DNA of 64,000 nt from Acanthococcus lagerstroemiae (GCA_031841125.1 CM063113.1:34245312-34309311), one strand, 5' to 3'. Positions 42,801 through 53,064 are shown, numbered from the stretch's first letter. Notes: a model not told the origin generated them from the letters alone. Translations and numbers: made by a program.

Positions 42801-45060
42801 ATCGAACACTGTCTTAACTAAACGCTTAGTCTTGTCTGAGCTATCTCGTATATTTGATCCATTGGGATTCTTGTCCCCAATAACCGTTCGTGTGAAAATT
42901 ATTATGCAACAAATTTGGATGGAAAAACTGGACTGGGACACCCCCCTACCAGAAACATTGTCGCAGCTTTGCTTGAATTATTTTGTCGAATTACCGCAGC
43001 TGAATCTAATAAAAATTAATCGTCGTTACTCATCGTTTGTTCCGTCAGCTCCAGATCAACTGATTAGATTTTGCGATGCAAGCCAATCTGCCTATTGCGC
43101 GGCAGTTTATCTACGTTGTGTTTCCGCCGATAACCCTTCAAAAGCAGAAATGTACCTTGTCTGCGCTAAAACTCGAGTGGCGCCGTTAAAACCAATAACA
43201 GTCCCTAAACTTGAATTATTAGCCGCAGTATTATTGGCTAAGTTAATGGAGCGGGTACGATCAAAGTTGGAAGTCGATCCTGATCAAGTAGTGGCGCACA
43301 GCGACTCCACTGTTGTGTTGGGGTGGTTGAGGAAGCCACTCGTCGAGCTGAAAGTGTTTGAACGCAATCGTGTGTCGCAAATTGTTAATGATTTTCGCAT
43401 CCGTCGATGGTCGTACATCAACACTGCTGACAACCCAGCAGATCTCGCGACTCGCGGAATTACCGTATCATCGTTAATGGCTTCTAACTTATGGTTTTTT
43501 GGACCATCTTCGTTTTTGTCGAATAATTTTGCATTACCTGAGCCAATTTCATTTCCTGTGGTGCAATCGTCGTGTTTAGTTTCAAATAGTAACATAGAGC
43601 AACCATGCTTCATCAATAATTTTTCTAGTTATACTAAACTTGTAAATGTTGTTGCTTACATACTTCGTTGGAAGCGTATTTGTATCAATCGCGATACTTT
43701 TTCTACTACTTCAATTTTGTTTATGGAGTTTATTAATGCTCATTTTGCAATTATTCGTCTACTTCAGATGTCGTTTTTCTGTGCGGAAATTAGTCTGTTA
43801 CAGGTTCAGCAACCTATTAAAAACAACAGTCGGTTATCAAAATTAGATCCGTTTGTGGACGAACGCGGTGTACTACGTGTCGGTGGTCGTTTGGAGAAAT
43901 CATCGTTCTCTCGAGACAAGCAGCACCCAGTCATCCTGCCGGCCAAATCAAATTTTTCATTTATCTTTGTTCGACATCTACACAATAAATTCTTCCACGC
44001 TGGTCGCCGATTTCTCGAGTCTCACTTATCGTCACAGTACTGGTTCATTGGGGGCCGTACTAACCTGATCAAGAGAGTTTGTCAAAACTGCGTTCAGTGC
44101 TGTCGGTTTCGAGCTGAAACTCGTCAACAGCTGATGGGTCAACTCCCTGAAGCTCGAGTTTCAATTTCGCGCCCATTCAAGTACTCGGGAGTCGATCTAG
44201 CGGGGCCGTTTAACTGTAAATGCGTTGGTCATCGGACTACTCGCTATTATAAGGTGTATTTGGCACTTTTCATTTGTTTGGCAACCCGCGCCGTGCACCT
44301 AGAGATCGTATCGGATCTTTCCACAAATCGGTTTCTCGAGTGCCTACAACGCTTTATTTCCCGACGAGGCATACCCATCCAGTTAAACTCTGATAACGCA
44401 ACCAACTTCGTCGGTGCTCGTAACTTTTTCGTCGCTCATCGAGAAGAATTGACTTCATTCGCAACCTTGCAGAAGTTCTCGTGGCAGTTCATTCCACCCC
44501 GTGCCCCCCATCAGGGAGGGATTTGGGAGGCTGCCATCAAATCAGCAAAACGGTTTTTGTTGAATGCTACAAAAGGAATCGTCTTAACTTTCGAAGAATA
44601 TACAACGTTATTCACTCGCGTCGAAGCTGTAATGAATTCTCGACCTCTCTGTTACTCTCGCAACTTCAACCAGGAATCTGAGATCCTAACTCCTGCGCAC
44701 TTCCTCATTGGAGAAACTTTTTCAACCATTCCTTCAATCGATATCGACGACCTACCTCTTTCGCAAAGGTTACAACTTGTTCGAAATCAACTGAAGTCAT
44801 TTTGGCGCACTTGGTCCAAAGATTACATTAATCAACTTCAGTGTCGCCACAAGTGGAGAAAACCACAACCCAATCTTGCTGTCGGTCAAATCGTTCTTGT
44901 TAAAGAGATCAATCAGCATCCATTGGACTGGCCGTTGGGCATCATCGAAGACATCCATCCGGGAGAAGATGGCTTAGTTCGAATTGTCGACGTCCGCTTA
45001 CGCGGCTCCCTTTTTCGAAGATCGATCTGCAAAATCGTACCCCTGCCCTTTGATGCTTAA
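39877..45060 (+). CDS. BEL/Pao gag-pol polyprotein (1727 residues)
   Basis: Encodes the structural and replication proteins of the retrotransposon. Order: Gag with DUF1759-like segment (NVPTFDGNLQQFYNF ~137-151); two zinc knuckles (C339-C342-H346-C351; C372-C375-H380-C385); aspartic protease of the DUF1758 type (LLDSCS, D469); reverse transcriptase (TADIEKMY D808; YMDD 886-889); RNase H (D1067, E1113, D1143, D1189); integrase with HHCC zinc site (H1369, H1374, C1402, C1405) and D1440, D1506, E1551; C-terminal DUF5641-like domain (WRTWSKDYINQLQ ~1642-1654). No stop or frameshift interrupts it, and all catalytic residues I can identify are present. No envelope-like frame follows. The start is the first ATG of the frame. 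Length fits BEL elements (about 1700-1800 residues). Confidence 0.96.
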   Translation: MDGLQKQRRLLKLNLQRCKDAMTAITTRKQIDFENVSRLEVLLNEEYRPLKDQFRALVFEINSLLDETKEEDVKLTEQLLKESDEYRDTFAMISGKIKQINKSLSKDSNRKSLLSTPESSESGSKPSDSQPRLKRINVPTFDGNLQQFYNFRNLFENLVHNNVELSNVQKLYYLKEALIGQASSIVKDFDLSDNSYPEAWSYFLSRYDNRRAIIRDYFRELKNLAPIKTELQIRQLIDSVNSIIRRGLKAAGEPVEQTFSRYIAYHISSILDPVTAKDWENSLTTCDSFPTFEELNKFLQVRTFVVEERQKDIGSSPPTKETKKPVAEKKTFLISKPNCIACKADHRLVDCKQFLCLTPRDRYYLIKKNSLCLNCFNRNHMSSQCSRLGCKTCNQKHHHLLHFESLPVAASSPASSVPNRPSSPAKIIDNTTSLSCYKAPNSKLYILLPTAVVNFACNNIRGTARMLLDSCSQLTLISDSFIRKFRLPTYQSDSSPVSGIGGVVKSSFNSALRLFSRYEQFELRIEGNVVPQSAISYSVQQLSINTIRSHIHDLQLADPAFQHSSVDIVNVDIIVGASFYERCIMGEQKVVNGTFLRRSHFGWLLSGPVKPPQTSNLVISPTTSFCGYATQHIDSILERFWNIEEVPAEKLSPAIEDEECNRHFESTFRRDPENGQFIVRLPFNENRSKLINNYSRAFASFARVEKSLNLSPNLKQEYVNFMREYEKLNHMSLVSTQDNTADAYYCPHRAVLRPDSETTKLRVVFNASGKTRSGFSLNDALMKGPTLQQELFDILLLFRRHFVAFTADIEKMYRCVLVDAADRRFQRIVWRENSLEPLKEYELNTLIYGTKPVSFIATKCLAVVAAELRGKNPSSLAAHFIANQFYMDDLLAGADSLSTALELQQEIHRELLAAKFPLRKYKSNSSNFLQTIEKSNFGTSPNSTLNFSENTSVLGLVWEPSSDTFSIKCQPSTLSSNTVLTKRLVLSELSRIFDPLGFLSPITVRVKIIMQQIWMEKLDWDTPLPETLSQLCLNYFVELPQLNLIKINRRYSSFVPSAPDQLIRFCDASQSAYCAAVYLRCVSADNPSKAEMYLVCAKTRVAPLKPITVPKLELLAAVLLAKLMERVRSKLEVDPDQVVAHSDSTVVLGWLRKPLVELKVFERNRVSQIVNDFRIRRWSYINTADNPADLATRGITVSSLMASNLWFFGPSSFLSNNFALPEPISFPVVQSSCLVSNSNIEQPCFINNFSSYTKLVNVVAYILRWKRICINRDTFSTTSILFMEFINAHFAIIRLLQMSFFCAEISLLQVQQPIKNNSRLSKLDPFVDERGVLRVGGRLEKSSFSRDKQHPVILPAKSNFSFIFVRHLHNKFFHAGRRFLESHLSSQYWFIGGRTNLIKRVCQNCVQCCRFRAETRQQLMGQLPEARVSISRPFKYSGVDLAGPFNCKCVGHRTTRYYKVYLALFICLATRAVHLEIVSDLSTNRFLECLQRFISRRGIPIQLNSDNATNFVGARNFFVAHREELTSFATLQKFSWQFIPPRAPHQGGIWEAAIKSAKRFLLNATKGIVLTFEEYTTLFTRVEAVMNSRPLCYSRNFNQESEILTPAHFLIGETFSTIPSIDIDDLPLSQRLQLVRNQLKSFWRTWSKDYINQLQCRHKWRKPQPNLAVGQIVLVKEINQHPLDWPLGIIEDIHPGEDGLVRIVDVRLRGSLFRRSICKIVPLPFDA

Positions 45061-45168
45061 TAGCTTTTGTTGTTTTTTTTAATACATGTTCGCTTAATTT
45101 TTTTGAATACTGTACCAATATTAAGTTTGTAGATTTTATTTTTATGTTTATATTTCTCGAACACCCTC

Positions 45169-45180
45169 TTTTTGGGGGAT
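45169..45180 (+). promoter_or_regulatory. Polypurine tract of the BEL element
   Basis: TTTTTGGGGGAT immediately precedes the 3' LTR; the purine run would prime plus-strand synthesis. It is short. Confidence 0.6.
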
Positions 45181-45343
45181 TGTTAAGACGTTATCGTTTA
45201 ATTAATCAATGTTAGGACGTTATCGTTTTTCACGTATTTACCTGTTAATTTGCACGGTTCTGTCCTACCTGCGTTACCAGTTTACTTTGCAATATTAGTG
45301 TTATTAAATCGTTCGTTCGATCGGCATCTTTTTTATGCTATCA
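45181..45343 (+). repeat. BEL 3' LTR
   Basis: 163 bp, same boundaries as the 5' LTR, with two A-to-T differences near the end (CATC[A/T]TTTT and GCTA[A/T]CA). Confidence 0.95.
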
Positions 45344-45368
45344 GTATCTTTACTTTGAAATATGGACT

Positions 45369-45704
45369 CTAGAAAAATTTTTTTCTGGCTTTTTTGGCGG
45401 CAAATGCATCAATAATCTGATCAATATCATGTTCTTTGGTCAATTTAGACTCAATGTGCAACAACGAGAGATATGAAGTTTTAATCTGACGCAGCGTGTT
45501 CCTTAGGTAATTTTTGATACGTTTCAAAGCTGAAAAACTCCTTTCCCCAGAACAGTTGCTGGCTGATAATGTTAAAAAGATTTGATAAGCAATAAATATG
45601 TTTGGAAAGGTGGACATCAAATTATGTTTTGTGATACACTGGAAGTTTTCCAAGGGATCTGATTTACGAGGACTTTTAAGATTATGACTCTGCAAAAAAT
45701 ACAT
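45369..45704 (-). pseudogene. hAT transposase C-terminal domain, part of the interrupted hAT element
   Basis: A 111-codon frame with FPNIFIAYQIFLTLSASNCS, then GERSFSALKRIKNYLRNTLR and YLSLLHIESKL, the hAT dimerisation signature (ERSFS.LKRIK.YLRN...). The sequence at 45720-45840 continues N-terminally in another frame (FLFNFGKSDKHNEELRKSAK), so the gene is frame-broken. Its C-terminal end lies only ~25 bp from the BEL insertion. The RNase H-like catalytic core is not recognisable. Confidence 0.75.
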
Positions 45705-46300
45705 GATTGAATTGCTTCCTCAATTATGTCATTGGATTCATCGACATCATAAAATTCTGAAAATTTTTTCGCACTTTTCCTTAATTCCTCGTTATGTTTA
45801 TCACTTTTTCCGAAATTGAAAAGAAATTCAAATCATCATTTATATCATTGTAAAAGCTTTCTTCCTCCGCTGCATCTCGACCAAATTATCAATAGTCACG
45901 TTGAAACCTTTCCACTTCCATTTTTTTTTTTTTTTTTTGGCCCAGTCAGTATGACTTCAGGAATCTGAGCTTTATCACCTTTTAGTCCTTCGAATTCTAG
46001 GCACCCTAGTTCCACCCTGATTAGAATCACCTTCATCCGGCACAGTCATATCTAGAGAAGTGTGGAATGTTGTGTTCATTTTTGAAATTAACTCGCATTG
46101 TATCATCCTCTCAAGTCTTGAAACGATAATTGCAAAGATTCATACAATTCACTCGAAGTCTTCAGAAATATGTTGACTTTTTGTAAAGTTATATTCGTCT
46201 TATTCAGTCTCTTCAGTATTTTTGTCCACAAATCATCATAAAGTGAGTTGTTGGAGAAAGAAGCTTCTGATTTTTAAAAATCAATTTCAAAATTTCGTGA
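45705..46300 (-). pseudogene. Degenerate remainder of the hAT transposase
   Basis: The - strand shows broken coding blocks in changing frames (for example DLWTKILKRLNKTNITLQKV near 46190-46235). A poly-T tract at ~45928-45946 also interrupts. No complete domain. Confidence 0.45.
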
Positions 46301-46411
46301 GAATTCGAGTAGCGCCGATGAAACGAGTGGCGCCTATTGGCGCCACTCATGAGCTTTCGTCGTAGGCAACTGCCTACTTTGCCTATTCGTAAATCCGGCC
46401 CTGGCATTCGG

Positions 46412-48480
46412 TGCTTCCAGTGGAGCCATGAGAAGTGTGTAGATTTCGAAGATCTGTGCATTGAATATACTAATACGTAGATACCTACCTCCGGTTTTGA
46501 TTCGTTGTAATTTCTTTAATGTAATCTCGGTTTTTTTCCGGTACCTACCTATTGAATTAATTTCTTCATCAGAAAGTTTAGTACCTCGTTGGAAAAAATC
46601 AAATGAGATGGTTTATAAAGTTTATTGTTTTCATTAGAAAGTAGGTAATTGCCTCGTTGAAAACAATCAAATAAAATGACAGATGAATTATTGATGTTTT
46701 TTTTATTTTAAATTTTATCCTATTTTCAGCGTATTTATGGCCTAAATCTCCAGAGTTTCTTCACCGAATGGGCTGAAATTTGGTATGGTAATTATTTAAG
46801 TGGAAATCTATCGAATTCCAGTAAAAAATATGGGGTTTCATAGAAACCCCAAGACTTTTCTAACTTTAAAAGGCCCTTCTTTGGTGGATTGCGCCTCACA
46901 GAAACATGATAGGCAATTTATGTTTGCGCCGTGTTATAGTGTTCACTGAGCTCTATTAATTTCCTTTTAAGGCTTTCTCTAGCTCAATTAGATGATTTGC
47001 AATTAAACAAGATATACCTTGAAACTTTCGAAGTAACCCCAAATTACGGTATATAGACGATATAAGACGTTCCTACGACACTCGTATGGTGTTAGGCGGA
47101 AAATAGCCAGGCAAGACATTTATACGAAAATATACATTGGAGAGGAGATGGTCACCGTAGGGTCTTCAATTGTCACAAACAGTTTTATCACTATGTGCGA
47201 GAACTCTGGTTCCCTCAACCACCACATTATCGATTTATAAATTTATTCAAAATTGAGAACACCTTCTCTGTCACCTTTCGTGACACAGAAGAGCTTCGGA
47301 CCTCACATAGCTATTAGTATCCATAAAACAGCGAAATGTCGATACTACTGGCAACATAACGAGTAAGTAGACTTCCTTTGCCAATTTTTTTTTCTCCAGA
47401 TGATAAATGTACGCGCTCACGCGTAGGTGCGATTATATAGGGTACCCAGTCGACTCTCTCTCTCTCTCTCATTTTATCTCTGTTCCAGATTAAATAGTTA
47501 TTTTTGAATCCAGACTCACTCGTCTATTAATCGAGTATGAAGAAATAGTCCGGTCACGATTCGTCTCTTAGCGGCCATAAGAGTCGGTGCGATTCGCACT
47601 CGATGCCAGAGAGTTTAAACGAAGCTAACCCAAGATTGTTTACTTTTCGGTTGTGTACGCGATGATTGCTTGTTATTTATTTCTCGGATGTATTTTATCA
47701 CGTTCTATACAACCGCATACTCCGAACGTGAGTACAGATTCGGTGTAAGGCTTTCAGCAAATGCATTAGACGATCGATGTACTCGCGAATAATCCACTTC
47801 GAAGCGTGAGCCTTCTTCGAAAAAGACACATTGTGTGTGCAGACGTCTCCCCGGCTGAAACCTGTCAATCTCGGTATTCAACAGCAACCGACACATCCTT
47901 CCTCCTTGCGAATACTAATGTTCGACGCAAGAATAAAATATCGCTCAAATACATCCTGATATTCTTGCTGCCATGTCAACAGTCGACACTTCATTCATAA
48001 CCGCAATTACACGTCGGCAAACTTTCGTGTCTCGATATTTTCCCAAGTCGCATTCGCTCACTTCTACATGTGAGTCGCATTTCTCCTGCCGAGAAATCGG
48101 TTTCACTCACTTTCTCGATCCTCCTACTATCTTAATGCCACTCTCGCATTACCGTTTCAATGATTTACGATTTCGGTACGTATACGTAAATCGTACGAAT
48201 CTGGAAAACTTTTCCAATCTAAAACTAATTTGACTACTTGTATCAGAGGCGATGATAATGTTGGCGGAGCCTTGTGCCAAATAGCACATTGGAGGTCTTT
48301 CTTGTTGCACAGAAGATGGGCAGAAGCGAGGAGTGGAACTCAACCCCCGCCCGCTCATTTCTTGGCATCAAAATTTTCGAATTCTGTTGCACGAGTACTG
48401 AGATGGAATAAGAAGAAAAATTTTCTGAATTTCATTATCCATTTAGAGTGCACTGCTTCAGAGAGTAGTCTGGATGATCC
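46412..48480. other. Unassigned DNA with one dispersed repeat
   Basis: No gene supported. 47452-47473 is a (TC)n run. Frames at 47705-48487 overlap on both strands and match nothing I know. Confidence 0.35.
47069..47156 (+). repeat. Dispersed repeat family, copy 2
   Basis: Matches 23556-23645 (TTCCTACGACACTCG; CATTGGAGAGGAGATGGTCAC). The similarity fades beyond it. Confidence 0.6.
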
Positions 48481-48489
48481 AGGTTAAAA

Positions 48490-49460
48490 GTCTATTACAT
48501 ATTCCAGTTCGAGTGAGCGTAAGGCTGCTTCAGTCCTATAGCGTAGTATGAGTTAGGCGTGACGACGATTATTTGGAACTGACGTTGCTGTTGTCACTAT
48601 TGTGCGTGCAAGATTGACAAGTCGCAGGCAAGACTTGAGGAAGGTCAGTGTGCAACGTAGGTCAGGTGGAAGTTCGCCTGTGATAGCGTACAGACTGGGG
48701 CATGGGGTGGGACGGAGTGCCTCAATACAGGATCGGAGTGCGGTGTGAAGTATAACATTCAGCGAGTTTAAAAGTGTGGGCGACGCTGAAGAATATGAAG
48801 CCTATCCATATTCACATTTGGATCTGATGAGGGCGCGATATACCCGGAGTAGAGAGGTGAAGTCTGCTCCATAAGTAATGTGGGCTAGCTTCTTCAACAG
48901 GTTCAGGCGGAGGAGGCAGGATTGTTTTTAGTCGACGCTGTGGGCTTTTCACGACATGTTGAAGAGTAAGCCGAGGTAGCGAACTGATGGTGGGGTTTGT
49001 AAAATTGTAGTGTCCAGTTGTATGGTGATGGTATGATTGCACTTACGGTGCCGGCAGAAGTGCATAGCCACTGTTTGTGTCGTGGAGAAGTCCAGTTATG
49101 TATCTGCAGTCCAGGATTGCAGCTGATTGACGGTGTTTTGTAAGATAGTCTGACCAAGTGAAAGTATTTGGTAATGTAAAAAGATTAGATCATAATCAGA
49201 GAATGAGGCAGTTTTGACTGGACACTGAATCACATTCAGGATACTGGCAAAGGCTACATTGAAGAGAGTATGGTTGATAACCGACCCCTGGAGTATTCCA
49301 TTGAAGAGTGTGTGGTTGGTAGAAAAATGGCCTCCAACATACACAACAAAGGTTCGGCTCTGAAGAAATTTATCGATAAATTGGAACAGTTGGTTGCTGA
49401 TATTCCATTCCGCGGAGTTAAAGTAAGATGGTATATGTTTGGCTCAGTTCTCACGAGTAA
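48490..49460 (-). pseudogene. Jockey-like LINE RT and C-terminal region, frame-broken
   Basis: Read on the - strand: NGILQGSVINHTLFNVAFAS (RT motif B), a damaged catalytic region (FSDYDLIF where F.DD would stand), LQNTVNQLQSWTADTGLQFS, the RHRK.NHTI block, SVRYLGLLFN-like block, then SLLRVYRALIRSKCEYG, a stop, SYSSASPTLLNSLNVILHTA, and AITGELPPDLRCTLTFLKSC. This is the Jockey order after the active site. At least two frame changes and stops at ~48830 and ~48560 make it non-coding. The 5' half is missing. Confidence 0.75.
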
Positions 49461-49621
49461 CGAAGAAACGTGTATTCTGTATAACGCGTATTATCTGACT
49501 GACTTATCAGTTCGTTTGTCGTGCAGTACTAGGTTATAATATTACGCTACTATATCCCCTCCCCTGAAAAAATAAATTGAAAACGAATTAGAATTACGAG
49601 ATACCTAATAAACTGTTACAA

Positions 49622-49687
49622 CGCACAGTGTAATGAAATGCTAAAAAAGCGCTCATAATTAATTCTTGAAGAGAATCTGATCCAAAA
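49622..49687 (+). repeat. 66-bp block identical (inverted) to 58180-58245
   Basis: Starts CGCACAGTGTAATGAAATGC and ends TCTGATCCAAAA. A diverged relative follows the Gypsy integrase tail at ~51925-51970 (- strand GCACAGTGTAACGAAACAC...CCGCTCATAA), so it may be a Gypsy LTR fragment. Confidence 0.75.
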
Positions 49688-49825
49688 AAGAAAAAAAGAG
49701 TTCCTCCTAAATTGTATTTTAAATGTAAATTTTGAGTTTTGATTCAGTTTTTCAGTTGGCGGTTCTGGGGGGGGGGGCTGTGTAGTGGGGGGACAAAAAT
49801 TAAAGTTTACCAAAGAATCAACATT

Positions 49826-50125
49826 GGTATTGAAATTATATAATTCTGACATGCTGAATCCAATTTTTTGATTGTTTTGACGATTGGGTCCTTTGGGGAA
49901 GAGATAGGAGAGGGAAAAGTGAAAAATTTTCTGAAAAAACTGTGTTGGATATTGAAACTAACTAATTCTGGTATGTTAAATCCAAATATTTGATTGTTTT
50001 GACAATTAGATACTTTTATGAGAAGATAGGTAAAGAGGAAACTGAAAATTGTATGATAAAATATGAGTTGGATAATGAAACCGACTAATTTTAGTATTCT
50101 GAATCCAAATATTAAAGTGTTTAGA
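49826..50125 (+). repeat. Tandem repeat, ~125-bp unit, ~2.4 copies
   Basis: AATTCTG.TATG.T.AATCCAA followed by TTTGATTGTTTTGAC.ATT recurs at about 49840, 49966 and 50087 with moderate divergence. Confidence 0.7.
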
Positions 50126-51005
50126 TAGTTTTATGCAATATAAAGGTGTATATAGAATAGGGAGGGGCTTGAATCATACAGTACTGGATAGTCAGCGGTA
50201 AATACTTTCCTTAACAATCGGGTATGTTTACATTAACCTGGTACTAATTGGAGGTAAAGTCCTATGCATGCGCACTTGAATTATTCCTGTCAGATTTTCT
50301 TAGATTTTTGATAGACTTAACCCCGATTTAATTTTATCTCATGTATACAATCTACGATTTGGACCACTTTTAGATAAGTGCACATGTGCGGAACTTAACC
50401 ATATGCACCGTTCCAAATTTTGACACTTTGAAAATGGCTTGCTTTCTATCCTGTACTATGTGATTCAAGGGGAGGGGTAAGCAAGTCATATAAAAATATG
50501 AAGGTATATAAAATCAAAAATTTATATTTAATAAAATTAAAAATAACATGTACAAATTAATTAAAAATATCATCATCAGTATCACCATCGCTACTTTCAT
50601 TTACCTCTTGAGATAGAGTTTTAAATCCCTCTTCAGCAGTCAGTCTTGTTAAGCCTAAATCAAAAACATCATTTACGATTAAATAACCTAATGATATAAC
50701 AATGTGAAAAAATAGGCCTGCAACTTTGATGTAGGTAGCTGAAGTTATTTTCAGACGAAAAAGTTACATTTTATTCAAACCTATAGAATAATGCTAAATT
50801 TTATTTCACTTATGTGATACGCAACTAAACGTAGAAAATTTAGCAGAAAATTTTGTCATTTATTTGTCTTAAAACCTACTAATACCTAACTATTAAATAC
50901 ATTTTTTTTTTAAAGATTTCAAGAGTTGAAATATTTTATATTTCTATTACCTGCCATATTTCCTACCAAAAAAATTTGAAAAATCTCTTTAAATTTTTTT
51001 TAAAC
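50126..51005. other. Unassigned AT-rich DNA
   Basis: No gene or repeat unit recognised. Confidence 0.35.
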
Positions 51006-51390
51006 CTCCTGTTTGAGTCCGAGGTGGAGAGTAGCTAAAAATTAATACCAAGTTTAGATTCAACGTCCTAATAACTGGGTATGTGCAATGATGTATCACA
51101 CACTAAAATTACTAACTTTATTTTAAAGCTGTCTTTTAAGTTTATTTTTGAGTCATGGGTAGGAGCTGACTAAAAATTAATGGCAAATTTGAATTCAGCA
51201 TCTCAAAAACTATAGGTAATGATGTATCATCTACAAAAATTAGTTACTCTGTTTTTTAGTCCCCTTTTGGGCCCACTTTTGGGTCATAGGGGGGGGGCTA
51301 GCTAAAATTTGATGCTAAATTTGGATTCAGCTCCCCAAGAATTGTGGGCATTGATGTATCATTCATCAAGATTGATTACTTACTAGTCTA
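51006..51390 (+). repeat. Tandem repeat, ~130-135-bp unit, three copies
   Basis: Each unit has GAGTC..G or GGTCATAGG, CTAAAAATTAAT, GATTCA.C.TC, and ATGATGTATCA (about 51088, 51217, 51352). Copies are diverged. Confidence 0.65.
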
Positions 51391-51900
51391 TCTATTTATT
51401 TTTTTACTAATTTTGTTTTTCACCTGTTTTTTAATGACTAAAAATTTTTTCTAATTTTTTAGGCAAGTTCTGGCAGCTATTTTTTTTTTTAATTTGTAGC
51501 TTAAGATGCACTCTAAATGATGGTACTAAATTCAAGACCGGCCAGGACCTGCCAAAAAAGTTGCAGTCCTAAATGCACCATTTTGCTGTTAAATTTTAGT
51601 GTCTAGTAATTATTTTTGTATGCCCAAAGAAATTAATTTGGAAAAATACATTCAAAATTATTGGAATGGACTTACCTTCAGGTTCCTTCATGATTTTTTT
51701 CAAAGAAAAAAACTCAGTACAACCAAAATTAATTTAACACGTGAAGCGCACAAAACAGAAAGGTCAATGATTGTGACACACGATTAATGTTTGTCTTGTC
51801 TTTGGTTATGTCTAGCAGTTGAAAGAGTGGGGTGATAAATATGTGGAGTACGAAAACGTTGCCTCCAGACTGTCTATAACACACTCCTTTTTTTGTTTTT
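51391..51900. other. Unassigned AT-rich DNA
   Basis: No coding domain recognised in the 62-codon frame at 51599-51787. Confidence 0.3.
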
Positions 51901-51904
51901 TTGT

Positions 51905-51971
51905 TTTTTTCGTATTCGTTTTCTCCTATTATGAGCGGTTTTTTTGTGTTTCGTTACACTGTGCAACGTCT
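51905..51971 (-). repeat. Probable start of a Gypsy 3' LTR
   Basis: Directly follows the pol stop on the - strand and resembles the 66-bp block at 49622 and 58180 (GCACAGTGTAA.GAAA, then GCTCATAAT). The far boundary is not visible. Confidence 0.45.
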
Positions 51972-52235
51972 TCATTGAGGGTAGCGCCCTTGGAATTTGA
52001 CGCGGCGCACATGTGATTCGCGATGCTCTGTTGTCGCTGGTGATTTACTCATCTCTGGTGGTGGTGCGGTTTGGAGGATGAACGCCGGTTTCACCCTGTC
52101 AAATGAGATGGTGGTTTTTCGGCCATTGACTTCTATGGTGATTGTCTTATCCATTCTGCGGATGACTGGATGAGGGCCGGTGTACGGGGGAACCAGAGAC
52201 CCACGTAGCGTGTCGATTCGGAGAAATACGTGAGT
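51972..52235 (-). pseudogene. Ty3/Gypsy integrase C-terminal tail
   Basis: The - strand reads HVFLRIDTLRGSLVPPYTGP, HPVIRRMDKTITIEVNGRKT and SFDRVKPAFI, ending FQGRYPQ and a stop. The order V..R.D..R..L.PPY.GP...V........NG....S.DR.KPA is the standard end of Gypsy Pol. No integrase core, RT or protease lies upstream, so it is a 3' remnant. Downstream (51900-51970) is probably its LTR start. Confidence 0.75.
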
Positions 52236-53060
52236 GCAGGCAGTGTTTTAGCGAACTTCTATTCTGTTTGCTCAAAACGTGTTGATCTTTCTTCGCTTAT
52301 CTCGAATATTCGGGATTATTCGCCACAATATATGTAAGGAAACCTGAAATTCAGCCACTGTTACAGTCGTGTTCTAAACACTCTGAAACGCAAAAAAGAA
52401 ACATTGTCCTCGCCCCCATCTTCACAACTGTGACGAGTGTAATACCTCCCTTTTCTCCGAAGAGTCGGTAATAATGTTGCGGAATTTGACCAAAAATTCT
52501 AAAGCTGGGTCGAGAATGCCATTTCTTCAGCCCCCTCTTCCTGTGGAATTTGTCAGTATCTTAAGAGGAGGTCGAGGACAAAATTAGAGTAATGAGGTTA
52601 AATGGTACACAATAGTACAAAATTATGGTATTAAATGTGACTTAAAATTTCAACTTGGTGGGGGAAGGCGGTTGAATGTCTCCAATCCCCTGATGAAAAT
52701 TTAGTAGTATCTCGATGGAGGTTGAAGTAAAAAATTCTGAAATGATGGTATAAAATGATACGAAATAATACGAAATGATAGTGCCATTTGAACTGAAACT
52801 CCGACTAGTATGAGGAGTACATCTCTAGCCCCCTAACTGGGAAACGAATAAGAATTCGGCCGCTGAAATTCAGAAGGAATAATTGGGCGGCGACTCTATT
52901 TTATTAAATTTTGGAAATTTCTCTATACCATGAAAATTCTAGAAAATTTCAAAATGTGTGAAACGGAGTTGCCTGATCCATTTTTTTATTTATTTTATTT
53001 CAGGCGACCAATGCACACAGAACATTTTGTGAAATTGGAGAATACTTAGAGTTTACATCT
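52236..53060. other. Unassigned DNA
   Basis: Weak internal repetition (AAATGATGGTATAAAATGATA near 52740). No gene. Confidence 0.35.
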
Positions 53061-53064
53061 GATT

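Larger units (their letters stand above)
39437..45343 (+). mobile_element. BEL/Pao LTR retrotransposon, apparently full length
   Basis: 5907 bp. LTRs of 163 bp (TGTT...CA), a 5-bp target duplication GTATC at 39432-39436 and 45344-45348, one long polyprotein frame, a primer-binding-like site and a polypurine tract. Five-base duplications and a single gag-pol frame are typical of BEL/Pao. Inserted inside the hAT element 38962-46403. Near-identical LTRs indicate recent insertion. Confidence 0.96.
38962..46403. mobile_element. hAT element interrupted by a BEL retrotransposon
   Basis: Terminal inverted repeats CAGGGCCGGATTT at 38962-38974 and 46391-46403 are flanked by GTATTCGG (38954-38961) and GCATTCGG (46404-46411), a 7/8 target duplication. 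Without the BEL insertion it is about 1.5 kb. It holds a degenerate transposase on the - strand (45.4-46.2 kb). Confidence 0.85.

Noticed and set aside
39877..45060. Antisense and alternate frames within the BEL coding region
   Set aside because: All lie inside the intact polyprotein frame and have no domains of their own.
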